Positions 9,609-16,119 are shown, counted from the first letter of the stretch. The stretch: 35,834 nucleotides of DNA from an uncultured Ruminococcus sp. (GCA_902784805.1 CACZWD010000023.1:14304-50137), one strand, 5' to 3'. The notes: generated by a model not told the origin, from the sequence alone. Program-made: numbers and translations.

Positions 9609-9885
9609 TTTTCTTCTCACCATTCCATACGGAAAAGTTGTAACATATGGACAGATAGGAGAGTTTCTGGGAAACAAAAGGCTTGCGAGATATGTGGGAA
9701 ACGTGCTTCATCACAATCCCGACGGAGACAAATACCCTTGTTATAAGGTTGTAAGCGCAAGCGGAAGGCTTGCGCCAAGTTTTGTTTTTGGCGGTGAAAA
9801 CGAGCAAAAGCGCCGCCTTGAAAAAGAAGGTATTGAGGTTATAAACCATAGAGTTGATTTAAAAAAATACGGTATGAAATTCTGA
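9589..9885 (+). CDS. MGMT-family (alkyltransferase-like) DNA-binding protein
   Basis: A 98-residue protein made only of the DNA-binding domain of O6-alkylguanine-DNA alkyltransferases: IPYGKVVTYGQIGEFLG, the arginine-finger region RLARYVGNVLHHNP, and the active-site segment YPCYKVVSASGRLAP. In true alkyltransferases the motif is PCHRV; here the Cys (C51) is kept but His is Tyr and Arg is Lys. ATL proteins carry PWHRV instead. The N-terminal alkyltransferase domain is missing. I infer that it recognises alkylated bases without efficient transfer. I prefer the ATG at 9589, with GAGTGGGTG upstream, over the GTG at 9580. It overlaps the cyclo-ligase gene. Confidence 0.85.
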   Translation: MEDSIFDFLLTIPYGKVVTYGQIGEFLGNKRLARYVGNVLHHNPDGDKYPCYKVVSASGRLAPSFVFGGENEQKRRLEKEGIEVINHRVDLKKYGMKF

Positions 9886-9891
9886 AAAGTA

Positions 9892-9920
9892 TTGATTTTT
9901 GAAAAAAAATGGTATATAAT
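9892..9920 (+). promoter_or_regulatory. Promoter of the HxlR-type regulator gene
   Basis: TTGATT (9892-9897), 17-nt spacer, TATAAT (9915-9920). The -10 sits inside the perfect palindrome listed separately. The regulator's ATG is 46 nt downstream with an AGGGGG site. Confidence 0.8.
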
Positions 9921-9929
9921 AGATACCAT
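9909..9929. promoter_or_regulatory. Perfect palindromic operator over the -10 box
   Basis: ATGGTAT and ATACCAT form perfect 7-bp arms around a 7-nt centre (ATAATAG). The palindrome covers the -10 hexamer of the gene downstream. A bound dimer would block RNA polymerase, so autorepression by the winged-helix protein encoded next is the simplest reading. Confidence 0.7.
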
Positions 9930-9966
9930 ATTACAAAATATACCTTTATTCTAAGGGGGCGTTTAT

Positions 9967-10407
9967 ATGAAAAAGCTCTTAAAGGACGGCGCGGTCGAGA
10001 CCACATTGTCGGTTGTCGGCGATAAATGGGCATTTCTCATTGTACGTGAGCTTCTTGAAGGAACGAAACGTTTCGGGGAAATAAAAAACGGTCTTAAAAC
10101 CGTTACACAGAAGGTTTTGACAAGTAAGCTTCGTGAGCTTGAAGCAAAAGGCATAATAAGGCGTAAAATTTATGCCCAGGTCCCGCCAAAGGTTGAGTAC
10201 AGGCTTACAAAAACAGGTGAGACTTTAAGACCTGTTATAAACGCGATGACAAATTGGGGCAATCATTACCGTGCGAAAAAGCTTGGGTTTGAAGCACCCG
10301 AAGATCTTGAAGTTGAAACTCTTTCCGAAACAGAGATTTTGCGAGAGGAAAAAGCAACGCCCGAAAGAAAATCAAAAAAGCAGGAAATGGAAAGTTTTTT
10401 GCTTTAA
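9967..10407 (+). CDS. HxlR-family winged-helix transcriptional regulator
   Basis: A DNA-binding regulator of the HxlR/MarR-like group. The core is clear: VETTLSVVGDKWAFLIVRELLEG (residues 9-31), RFGEIKNGLKTVTQKVLTSKLRELEAKGII (recognition helix, about 35-65) and the wing VPPKVEYRLTKTGETLRPVINAM. Redox-sensing members have a Cys just before the VE(Y/T)TL motif; here that stretch reads DGAVETT and the whole protein has no Cys, so thiol sensing is excluded. The tail after residue 110 is charged and probably disordered. Its promoter holds a perfect palindrome that it probably binds. mscL follows after 30 nt without a visible terminator and may be under the same control. Confidence 0.9.
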   Translation: MKKLLKDGAVETTLSVVGDKWAFLIVRELLEGTKRFGEIKNGLKTVTQKVLTSKLRELEAKGIIRRKIYAQVPPKVEYRLTKTGETLRPVINAMTNWGNHYRAKKLGFEAPEDLEVETLSETEILREEKATPERKSKKQEMESFLL

Positions 10408-10437
10408 ATAAAACTACATAAGAAGGGAAAATTAAAA

Positions 10438-10851
10438 ATGAGAAAATTTGCACAGGAATTTAAAGAATTTGCGTTCAAAGGAAATGTAGTCGATATGGCT
10501 GTCGGCGTTGTTATCGGCGGCGCGTTTGGTAAAATTGTTACATCACTTGTCAGTGATATTGTTATGCCGGCACTTAGCCTTATAACCGGTAAAGTAAGTA
10601 TAAGCGACCTTGCATATACGCTTCCGACCGAAGGCGACGGCGAACCTATTAAGCTTGCTTATGGTTTGTTTATTCAAAATATTATAGATTTTATATTAAT
10701 TGCTCTTAGTATATTTATTGTAATTAAGCTTATTTCAAAAGCAAAGAGAAAAAACCCCGAACCCGAAGAAGCTCCGGCGGAAGAGCCTGCTCCTTCAAAC
10801 GAGGAAGTGTTGCTTACCGAAATAAGAGACCTTCTTAAAAACAAGGATTAA
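10438..10851 (+). CDS. mscL: Large-conductance mechanosensitive channel
   Basis: A membrane channel that opens under tension to release solutes on hypo-osmotic shock. The N-terminal amphipathic helix ([31 protein letters not shown]) runs into TM1 with its Gly/Ala-rich pore lining. TM2 is [21 protein letters not shown] (about residues 80-100). The periplasmic loop is short, and a Pro/Glu-rich linker precedes the final helical bundle ([15 protein letters not shown]). 137 residues is normal. GAAGGG precedes the ATG. Confidence 0.96.
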   Translation: MRKFAQEFKEFAFKGNVVDMAVGVVIGGAFGKIVTSLVSDIVMPALSLITGKVSISDLAYTLPTEGDGEPIKLAYGLFIQNIIDFILIALSIFIVIKLISKAKRKNPEPEEAPAEEPAPSNEEVLLTEIRDLLKNKD

Positions 10852-10894
10852 TTTTTTTTAAATTTCCCTTTATTGAACCGGAAGGATGTACGTA

Positions 10895-12040
10895 ATGAAT
10901 TATAATGGAATCGAGCCGGAGGATAATCTTCCAAACAACGTTCCACGTGAAGAAGATTTCATCACCGAACAAAACGATAAATCTAAACAAAAAAAGCATC
11001 AAAAACAAGACAAAAAACGCTTTAATCTAAAAACTTTTTTACGTTCTTTGTTTTTAACATTGCTTATTGCCGGGCTTATGCTTGTTGCATGGCGCGGTGG
11101 CATTTTTGCTGTCGATTATTTTGAGGCAAGACGAAACGGTATGAGTCCGGGAGAAGCCGCGGCATACGCATGGCAGGATGCGATTCATTTTTTTGTGGAA
11201 CTTGCGGATAATGTTTCGCCCATTATGCTTACCGATAAAAAAATTCTTGTGATAGGCTCGGATAAAGAAAAAATAAACGCGGATGTAATGATGCTTGTTC
11301 AGCTTAACGCGAAAAGCAAAACGGTTGATATAATTTCGGTACTTCGTGACACAATGGTAAAAATAAACGGCAGAACATATAAGCTTAACGCCGCTTTGCA
11401 GCTCGGCGGAGAGGATTTTGTCGTGGAACAGGTTGCGGATTTGCTCGATGTTAAAATTGACAATTATGTCTTTCTTAATTATGAAGGCTTCCGAAAGGTT
11501 ATTGACGCGATTGACGGTGTTGATTTTTATGTGCCTCAGGATATGTTTTATGAAGACCCGTATCAGGATTTATATATAGACCTTAAAGAAGGACAGCAGC
11601 ACTTGGACGGCGATAAGGCGGAACAGCTTGTGCGTTTCAGAAGGTATCCTATGGGCGATGTTAAGCGTACCGAGGTGCAGAGAGATTTTGTTATAGCTCT
11701 TTACAAACAAAAGATAAATTCATCTCTTGTTAAGAGAGTAGGCTCGCTTGTGCCTGCGGTTATGGATTTTGTCGATACAGATATAGGGCTTCAGGACGCA
11801 ATTCAATACGCGAATTTCGTTAAGGGTTTTGATGAAGAATCCATAACGTCTTATCAAATGCCCGGCAAAGCGAAAGATATAAACGGCATATCATATTTTG
11901 TTGCCGATACCGATGGCATTGAAAAAATGTTTGAAACAATAAGAAAAAGCCATATGCCGCAAAGCGATACGGACGAAGCTTTTGTAAATGAGTATAGTGA
12001 TGGTGCTGTTGACGCGAACGGAGAAGATATAGGGGAATAG
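10895..12040 (+). CDS. LytR-CpsA-Psr (LCP) family cell-wall protein
   Basis: LCP enzymes attach anionic glycopolymers to peptidoglycan on the outer face of the membrane. A charged cytoplasmic N-terminus of about 45 residues precedes one membrane helix (SLFLTLLIAGLMLVAWRGGIF). The LCP domain then runs from KILVIGSDKEKINADVMMLVQL through SVLRDTMVKINGRTYKLNAAL to RFRRYPMGDVKRTEVQRDFV. The usual RSDTMML is ADVMMLV and the usual PRDT is LRDT, so the substrate-binding motifs are partly altered while the R-F-R and the Arg/Gln near EVQRD are kept. I place the start at the ATG at 10895 because GGAAGGA lies eight bases upstream; it directly abuts the ATG at 10886. Confidence 0.88.
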   Translation: MNYNGIEPEDNLPNNVPREEDFITEQNDKSKQKKHQKQDKKRFNLKTFLRSLFLTLLIAGLMLVAWRGGIFAVDYFEARRNGMSPGEAAAYAWQDAIHFFVELADNVSPIMLTDKKILVIGSDKEKINADVMMLVQLNAKSKTVDIISVLRDTMVKINGRTYKLNAALQLGGEDFVVEQVADLLDVKIDNYVFLNYEGFRKVIDAIDGVDFYVPQDMFYEDPYQDLYIDLKEGQQHLDGDKAEQLVRFRRYPMGDVKRTEVQRDFVIALYKQKINSSLVKRVGSLVPAVMDFVDTDIGLQDAIQYANFVKGFDEESITSYQMPGKAKDINGISYFVADTDGIEKMFETIRKSHMPQSDTDEAFVNEYSDGAVDANGEDIGE

Positions 12041-12066
12041 AGCAGATGTTTTGTAAATAAGGATGT

Positions 12067-12101
12067 AAAGCAAGCCCGCTGTTTTCACAGCGGGCTTCAG
12101 A
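12067..12101 (+). repeat. Left inverted arm of fold-back repeat (GC-rich hairpin)
   Basis: An 11-bp perfect stem, AAGCCCGCTGT / ACAGCGGGCTT (12072-12082 and 12087-12097), has a TTTC loop. With its flanks (AAAGC ... CAGA) it is the reverse complement of 12303-12335 apart from the loop. It is 32 nt after the LCP stop and may serve as its terminator, but no T run follows. Confidence 0.8.
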
Positions 12102-12200
12102 GCGCTGACAAACTCGGTCTAACGCAAGCAACTTTATTATTTTAAAACCCGTAACACTTTTTTAATTTTTTTCTCTTTGTTTTATGTGAGTGGCGTCCGC

Positions 12201-12335
12201 CCTTTAAACCTCTACCGTACCCTTGTACGCCGACGAGATTTAAAGGACGAAATATACCTTCGTTTCTCAGCCTCTGCTTCAGACTGATGACTTTGTCATC
12301 AGTCTGAAGCCCGCTGTTTCACAGCGGGCTTGCTT
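12201..12335 (+). repeat. Structured dispersed repeat, copy 1
   Basis: This copy has three parts. First is an imperfect palindrome (CCTTTAAA at 12201 pairs with TTTAAAGG ending 12246) around GTAC-CCTT-GTAC. Second is a perfect 15-bp hairpin, CTTCAGACTGATGAC / GTCATCAGTCTGAAG with a TTT loop (12277-12309). Third is an 11-bp GC-rich hairpin (12307-12331) that shares three bases with the second. The 68-nt core 12209-12276 matches the reverse complement of 35767-35834 at 64 of 68 positions by direct comparison. No coding potential is visible. Confidence 0.88.
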
Positions 12336-12391
12336 TAAAAATAAAGAGAAAAATAGTTTTAAAAAGCAAGACGGCGGAAAATATATGTAAA

Positions 12392-12568
12392 TTATTTTTT
12401 ATATTCAGCCTCGTCCATATGTGAAATAGTGTATTCACAACATTGGATAACAAAATTGTTAAAAGATACGTTTTCTTTTTGAGCGATAAAAGAAATTTTT
12501 TTAAGAAGAAGTTTCGGAAAACGGAGAGTACGATTAAGAGTTTCCTCCGTGTGACGAACCTTAAACAT
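12392..12568 (-). CDS. Small ribbon-helix-helix-type protein
   Basis: 58 residues from the ATG at 12568; a frame-compatible ATG at 12586 would add six. The sequence TLNRTLRFPKLLLKKISFIAQKENVSFNNFVIQCCEYTISHM has the beta-strand, helix, turn, helix pattern of Arc/MetJ-type ribbon-helix-helix proteins, including the polar strand and the NVSFNNFV turn. I recall similar small Clostridia proteins with a QCCEYA motif. Neither start has a good ribosome-binding site, which lowers confidence. It may be a DNA-binding regulator or orphan antitoxin-like protein; no toxin gene is adjacent. Confidence 0.6.
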   Translation of the reverse strand: MFKVRHTEETLNRTLRFPKLLLKKISFIAQKENVSFNNFVIQCCEYTISHMDEAEYKK

Positions 12569-12614
12569 TACACATATGTTATACATTAAAAATACAATTT
12601 TTTAAACATTTTAT

Positions 12615-12640
12615 TTTTGCACATAAAAAAGAGTGCAAAA
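12615..12640. repeat. Inverted repeat between RHH gene and amidase gene
   Basis: TTTTGCAC, 10-nt spacer, GTGCAAAA (8-bp perfect arms). On the minus strand it follows the amidase stop by 9 nt and precedes the RHH gene. It could be a weak terminator or an operator for the RHH protein. Confidence 0.45.
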
Positions 12641-12648
12641 TTTTTATA

Positions 12649-13146
12649 TTAAGGCTTGTTTACACCCTCAATATGAATACATCTGAAATCATCATACGCG
12701 TATGTCGAAAGAGGACGGTTGCGGGAATTGTCGGTATGGGCGCAGACAAGAATATTACGGGGCTCCGGAGAATCCGCGCGCACAACGATAAGCGAATGAT
12801 AAAAGTTTTTTTCTATAACGGAATAAAGCTGAATAATATCTCCTTTTTTAAGCTTTGCGATATCGGTTTCTTTTCCGAAAGGACCGATATCATTGTTGTT
12901 TACAAGAAAGTCATATAAAAACTGTACGTCTGTCCAGGAAGGGGAACGGTCGTAAGACGAAACATAATACCAGCCGTAAATGGGGGTGTAATTCATAATA
13001 CCGCTGCCTGCGTATAAACATTGAGATACAAAATTTGTGCAGTCACCGCCGTAGTGTGAAAAATCGAAATATTTTTTGTTTCTGCCAAGAGCCCAGCGGA
13101 GCGCGTATTCCGTAGCGGAATCTCTGTTATAATCGGTTTTTTTCAA
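12649..13146 (-). CDS. Putative amidase-domain (Amidase_6-like) cysteine hydrolase
   Basis: A compact 165-residue papain-like domain of the kind annotated as putative amidase. It has NRDSATEYALRWALGRNKKYFDFSHYGGDCTNFVSQCLYAG, with the likely nucleophile Cys in GGDC, and a downstream His in NFYHSLIVVRA, followed by CAHTDNSRNRPL. The family hydrolyses amide bonds and is often attached to wall-binding domains. Here there is no signal peptide or anchor, so it may act in the cytoplasm or mother cell. I choose TTG at 13146 because GAGGTG lies six bases upstream; the GTG at 13155 would lie inside that site. Confidence 0.85.
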   Translation of the reverse strand: MKKTDYNRDSATEYALRWALGRNKKYFDFSHYGGDCTNFVSQCLYAGSGIMNYTPIYGWYYVSSYDRSPSWTDVQFLYDFLVNNNDIGPFGKETDIAKLKKGDIIQLYSVIEKNFYHSLIVVRADSPEPRNILVCAHTDNSRNRPLSTYAYDDFRCIHIEGVNKP

Positions 13147-13303
13147 AAAAATCACCTCATTATATGATTAAAACCCGTTGATATAACAATGTTTTGGTAA
13201 TATTATATTCATTTGGAATAAAAAACGTGAAATTTGTTGAAAATGCATAAAAAACGGTGATAAAATTCTATGAATATTTTTTATTAAAACCGTTAAGTTA
13301 GTC

Positions 13304-13332
13304 TGGACTTTTTGGGAGTAATGATGTATAAT
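13304..13332 (+). promoter_or_regulatory. Probable promoter of the hydrogenase operon
   Basis: TGGACT (13304-13309), 17-nt spacer, TATAAT (13327-13332). The -10 is perfect and the -35 is weak. The leader to the first ATG is about 70 nt and contains the Rex-like site. Confidence 0.6.
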
Positions 13333-13364
13333 GTAATATGGTATTTGATATTTACTGTCAACAC

Positions 13365-13382
13365 ATGTTAAAAAATTAACAA
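13365..13382. promoter_or_regulatory. Rex operator upstream of the hydrogenase operon
   Basis: ATGTTAAAAAATTAACAA matches the Rex consensus TTGTTAANNNNTTAACAA at every defined position but the first. Rex is the NADH/NAD+-sensing repressor of fermentation and hydrogenase genes in Gram-positive bacteria. The site is about 30 nt downstream of the -10 and 28 nt before the hydC start, so it would act as a roadblock or on an alternative promoter (TTGATA at 13345). Confidence 0.82.
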
Positions 13383-13410
13383 TATATTTTATAACAGGAG
13401 GTTTTAGGTT

Positions 13411-13905
13411 ATGACCTTTACAGGAACAGTTGAATTTAAAGGTACAAAAGAACAGGAAGAAAAGCTTTATGAGGTAATAGCGAAGTATAAGGATACCGAA
13501 GGCGCTCTTATACCGATTCTTCACGGAGCACAGGAGATTTACGGTTATCTTCCGATTGAAGTGCAGAAAATTGTTGCCGACGCACTTGGTAAATCTCTCA
13601 CGGAGGTTTACGGCGTTGTTACTTTCTACGCTCAGTTTTCTCTTTATCCGAAAGGTGAGTACGCCATAAGCGTTTGCCTCGGCACTGCCTGCTATGTAAA
13701 AGGTTCGGGTGCTATTCTTGAAGAAATCAGGAAACAGCTTAATGTTGAAGTTGGCAAATGCACGGCTGACGGAAAATTCTCTCTTGAAGCAACACGCTGT
13801 ATAGGCGCTTGCGGTCTTGCTCCCGTTATGACAATTAACGACGAAGTATATGGCAAGCTTGTTGCGGATGATGTTAAAGGCATCCTTTCAAAATATATCG
13901 CATAA
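13411..13905 (+). CDS. hydC: Bifurcating [FeFe]-hydrogenase subunit HydC (NuoE-like)
   Basis: The smallest subunit of the NADH/ferredoxin-dependent trimeric hydrogenase. It has a helical N-terminus (LIPILHGAQEIYGYLP, TEVYGVVTFYAQF) and a thioredoxin-fold domain with four [2Fe-2S] ligands: C89 and C94 (CLGTAC), C130 and C134 (CIGAC). 164 residues is usual for NuoE/HydC. It is the first gene of the ten-gene operon. AGGAGG is well placed before the ATG, and the Rex site lies just upstream. In this operon HydC is separated from HydB and HydA by seven accessory genes. Confidence 0.94.
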   Translation: MTFTGTVEFKGTKEQEEKLYEVIAKYKDTEGALIPILHGAQEIYGYLPIEVQKIVADALGKSLTEVYGVVTFYAQFSLYPKGEYAISVCLGTACYVKGSGAILEEIRKQLNVEVGKCTADGKFSLEATRCIGACGLAPVMTINDEVYGKLVADDVKGILSKYIA

Positions 13906-13930
13906 AAATTCCCGAAGGGTAGATTTTAAA

Positions 13931-14299
13931 ATGAAATTATCTTACATCAAAACTTTGCTTGACGCGGATATTCTTACCGGTGAAGAAAACGCTGTTTTTG
14001 AAAAAACAGAAATTCATACCGCTTGCGGATGTGACCTTATGAGCGATGTGCTTGCTTTTGTAAAGGACCAGTCGCTTCTTTTGACAGGACTTATTAACCC
14101 GCAGGTTATAAGAACAGCCGAGATGATGGATATTGTCGCAATATGCTTTGTGAGAGGCAAAGTGCCTCCGCAGGAGGTAATTGAGCTTGCAAAAGACAGA
14201 GGAATTGCTCTTATAACAACAAAGCTGCCTCTTTATCTTGCTTGCGGCGAACTTTATAAAGAAGGACTTGGAGGAAAGAAAAGTGCTGAAACATTATGA
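13931..14299 (+). CDS. DRTGG-domain protein, copy 1
   Basis: 122 residues with the DRTGG fold, a small alpha/beta domain otherwise seen in phosphotransacetylases and CBS proteins. It starts KLSYIKTLLDADILTG and continues IHTACGCDLMSDVLAFVKDQSLLLTGLINPQVIRTAEMMDIVAICFVRG. The last part, ELAKDRGIALITTKLPLYLACGELY, is typical of the family. No catalytic residues are apparent; a ligand-binding or regulatory role in hydrogenase control is inferred from context. The true start is the ATG at 13931. It overlaps the next gene by 17 nt. A second DRTGG gene lies at 16119. Confidence 0.85.
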   Translation: MKLSYIKTLLDADILTGEENAVFEKTEIHTACGCDLMSDVLAFVKDQSLLLTGLINPQVIRTAEMMDIVAICFVRGKVPPQEVIELAKDRGIALITTKLPLYLACGELYKEGLGGKKSAETL

Positions 14300-14693
14300 T
14301 ATTTCCGGTACTGACTTTTCGGTTGCGGGTGAGGCTTCAAGTAATTTTAAGGTTGTGCTTAAAAAGCTTGGCATCAGTCCCGATATTGTCCGCAGAGTTT
14401 CAATAGCCATGTATGAGGCTGAAATCAATACCGTTGTTCACGGAGGCGGTGGTGAATGTGACGCCGAGGTGCTTGACGGCTGCGTTAAAATTGTTTTTAA
14501 AGATGACGGTCCGGGAATTGAAAATGTTGAACTTGCTATGCAGGAGGGGTATTCAACAGCCAGCGATACCGTTCGTGAGCTTGGGTTCGGTGCCGGTATG
14601 GGGCTGCCGAATATAAAAAAATATACAGATGATATGAAAATTGAAACACAAGTCGGCGTTGGAACAAAAATCACCCTTATTGTAAATTTATGA
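14283..14693 (+). CDS. RsbW/SpoIIAB-like GHKL ATPase (anti-sigma-type kinase)
   Basis: 136 residues forming a single GHKL ATP-binding domain like anti-sigma factor kinases. The N box is IAMYEAEINTVVHGGGG, the G1 box DDGPGI and the G2 box GAGMGLPNIKKYTDD. There is no dimerisation or sensor domain. In the SpoIIAB/RsbW family such a protein phosphorylates an antagonist or binds a sigma factor; no STAS protein or PP2C phosphatase is in the operon, so the partner is unknown. The start is GTG at 14283, eight bases after GGAGG, overlapping the DRTGG gene. Confidence 0.88.
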   Translation: MLKHYDISGTDFSVAGEASSNFKVVLKKLGISPDIVRRVSIAMYEAEINTVVHGGGGECDAEVLDGCVKIVFKDDGPGIENVELAMQEGYSTASDTVRELGFGAGMGLPNIKKYTDDMKIETQVGVGTKITLIVNL

Positions 14694-14721
14694 TAAGATT
14701 ATCCGGAAAGCGGGTGTCGAT

Positions 14722-16119
14722 ATGGCGTACTATCATTCGGTAACGCTTGACAGAGAACGTTGCAGAGGCTGCACAAACTGCATTCAGCATTGCCCCACAG
14801 AGGCTATAAGAGTCAGAGGCGGCAAAGCAAAGATAATAAAAGACAGATGCATTGATTGCGGTGAGTGTATAAGAGTTTGCTCGTCAAGAGCAAAAAGAGC
14901 TGTGACGGATTCTTTTGATATATTGAAAAACTACAAATATAATATCGCGCTGCCCGCCCCTGCCCTTTACGGACAGTTCGGCAGTGACATTACTGCTGAC
15001 AAAATTCTTTCGGGGCTTACGGAAATCGGTTTTGATGACGTGTTTGAGGTTGCGAGAGCAGCGGAATATATCAGCGCGCTCACAAGAAAAATGCTTGATG
15101 AGGGAAGTCTGCCAAAACCCGCTATAAGCTCCGCATGTCCCGCGGTTGTCAGGCTTATAACAGTAAGATTTCCGTCCCTTATAAACAATATAGTAAATTT
15201 TCTTGAACCTATGGAGGTCGCGGCGCGCATGGCAAGGAAGAAGGCAAGAGAAAAAACAGGCTTGCCCGATGAAGAAATAGGTGTGATTTTTATAACACCG
15301 TGTCCCGCGAAAATGACAAGTATCAAAGCTTCCATTGCTGTGAACAAATCTGCCGTAAACGGTGCCATTTCGGTAAACGACGTGTATTTAAGGCTTCTCG
15401 GAGTATTAAAAAACGTTAAACCGAAAAATCTTGCGAAAGCAGGTTTTGAAGGTATAAGCTGGGCAAGGCGCGGCGGAGAAAGTTATGGAACGAGGCTTCA
15501 GAACTATATAGTCGTTGATGGCATACAGAATGTAATTCCAATACTCAGCGCTATGGAAAACGAAAAGCTTAACGATGTAAGATTCGCTGAATTTTCGGCT
15601 TGTCCTCTTGGCTGTGTCGGAGGTGCGCTTAATGTCGCTAATTCGTACGTCAGCCTTAACAATATAAAAAATATTGCCGACAGGGCGGGAAAATCCAAGC
15701 CCATCGGTGATGTTAAAGATAAAGATTTTATGTTTGAAAAACAGCTTGGCGCATCAAGCGCAATGAATCTTGATAAAGATTTGACGGCGGCAATGAAAAA
15801 AATGGAGGAAATCGAAAAGGTATGCGAAACAATGCCGCAGCTTGATTGCGGCGCCTGCGGCGCGCCTTCGTGCAAAGCCCTTGCCGAAGATGTTGTCCGC
15901 GGTTATGCCGACGCTTATGACTGTATTTTTATTATGCGTGAGCATGTCAGAAATATAACAAATGAGCTTTACGAAATTGCCGAAAGTCATAAGGACGGAA
16001 GCGGTATGACGTCTGATGAAATTGCCCGCGCGAAAGAGCTTTCAAAAAAGCTTCTGGAGCTTGAGCAGCATCAGCAAAGCGGTTATAATTTTAATATTGC
16101 CGAAATGGAGAGATATTGA
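14722..16119 (+). CDS. HydS-like putative sensory [FeFe]-hydrogenase, no PAS domain
   Basis: 465 residues. Two [4Fe-4S] ferredoxin motifs come first (C14, C17, C20, C24 and C43, C46, C49, C53). An H-cluster domain follows with degenerate motifs: SSACP (A138-C139), TPCPAK (C194) and ACPLGC (C294, C298). All four cluster ligands remain, but the residue before the first ligand, normally the proton-relay Cys, is Ala, as reported for the sensory HydS of Thermotoga. Next is a Cx2Cx4Cx16C cluster (C376, C379, C384, C401), another HydS feature. HydS proteins usually end in a PAS domain; here the end is only a short charged helix. It probably senses H2 or redox state and signals to operon partners. 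Confidence 0.87.
   Translation: MAYYHSVTLDRERCRGCTNCIQHCPTEAIRVRGGKAKIIKDRCIDCGECIRVCSSRAKRAVTDSFDILKNYKYNIALPAPALYGQFGSDITADKILSGLTEIGFDDVFEVARAAEYISALTRKMLDEGSLPKPAISSACPAVVRLITVRFPSLINNIVNFLEPMEVAARMARKKAREKTGLPDEEIGVIFITPCPAKMTSIKASIAVNKSAVNGAISVNDVYLRLLGVLKNVKPKNLAKAGFEGISWARRGGESYGTRLQNYIVVDGIQNVIPILSAMENEKLNDVRFAEFSACPLGCVGGALNVANSYVSLNNIKNIADRAGKSKPIGDVKDKDFMFEKQLGASSAMNLDKDLTAAMKKMEEIEKVCETMPQLDCGACGAPSCKALAEDVVRGYADAYDCIFIMREHVRNITNELYEIAESHKDGSGMTSDEIARAKELSKKLLELEQHQQSGYNFNIAEMERY

Larger units (their letters stand above)
12041..12391. other. Non-coding interval holding a fold-back repeat
   Basis: No gene is visible in these 351 bases. They hold two nearly identical GC-rich hairpins in inverted orientation, a palindromic core shared with the right edge of the window, and a 15-bp hairpin (each listed separately). 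Two related T- and A-rich stretches (about 12157-12184 and 12338-12366) also mirror each other. Confidence 0.8.

Noticed and set aside
13156..13200. Promoter for the amidase gene (TTGTTA ... TATAAT)
   Set aside because: Spacer is 19 nt and the -10 abuts the Shine-Dalgarno site, leaving no room for transcription start before it.
13850..14299. Longer form of the first DRTGG gene starting within hydC
   Set aside because: The extra N-terminus is out-of-frame hydC sequence; ATG 13931 gives the family start.
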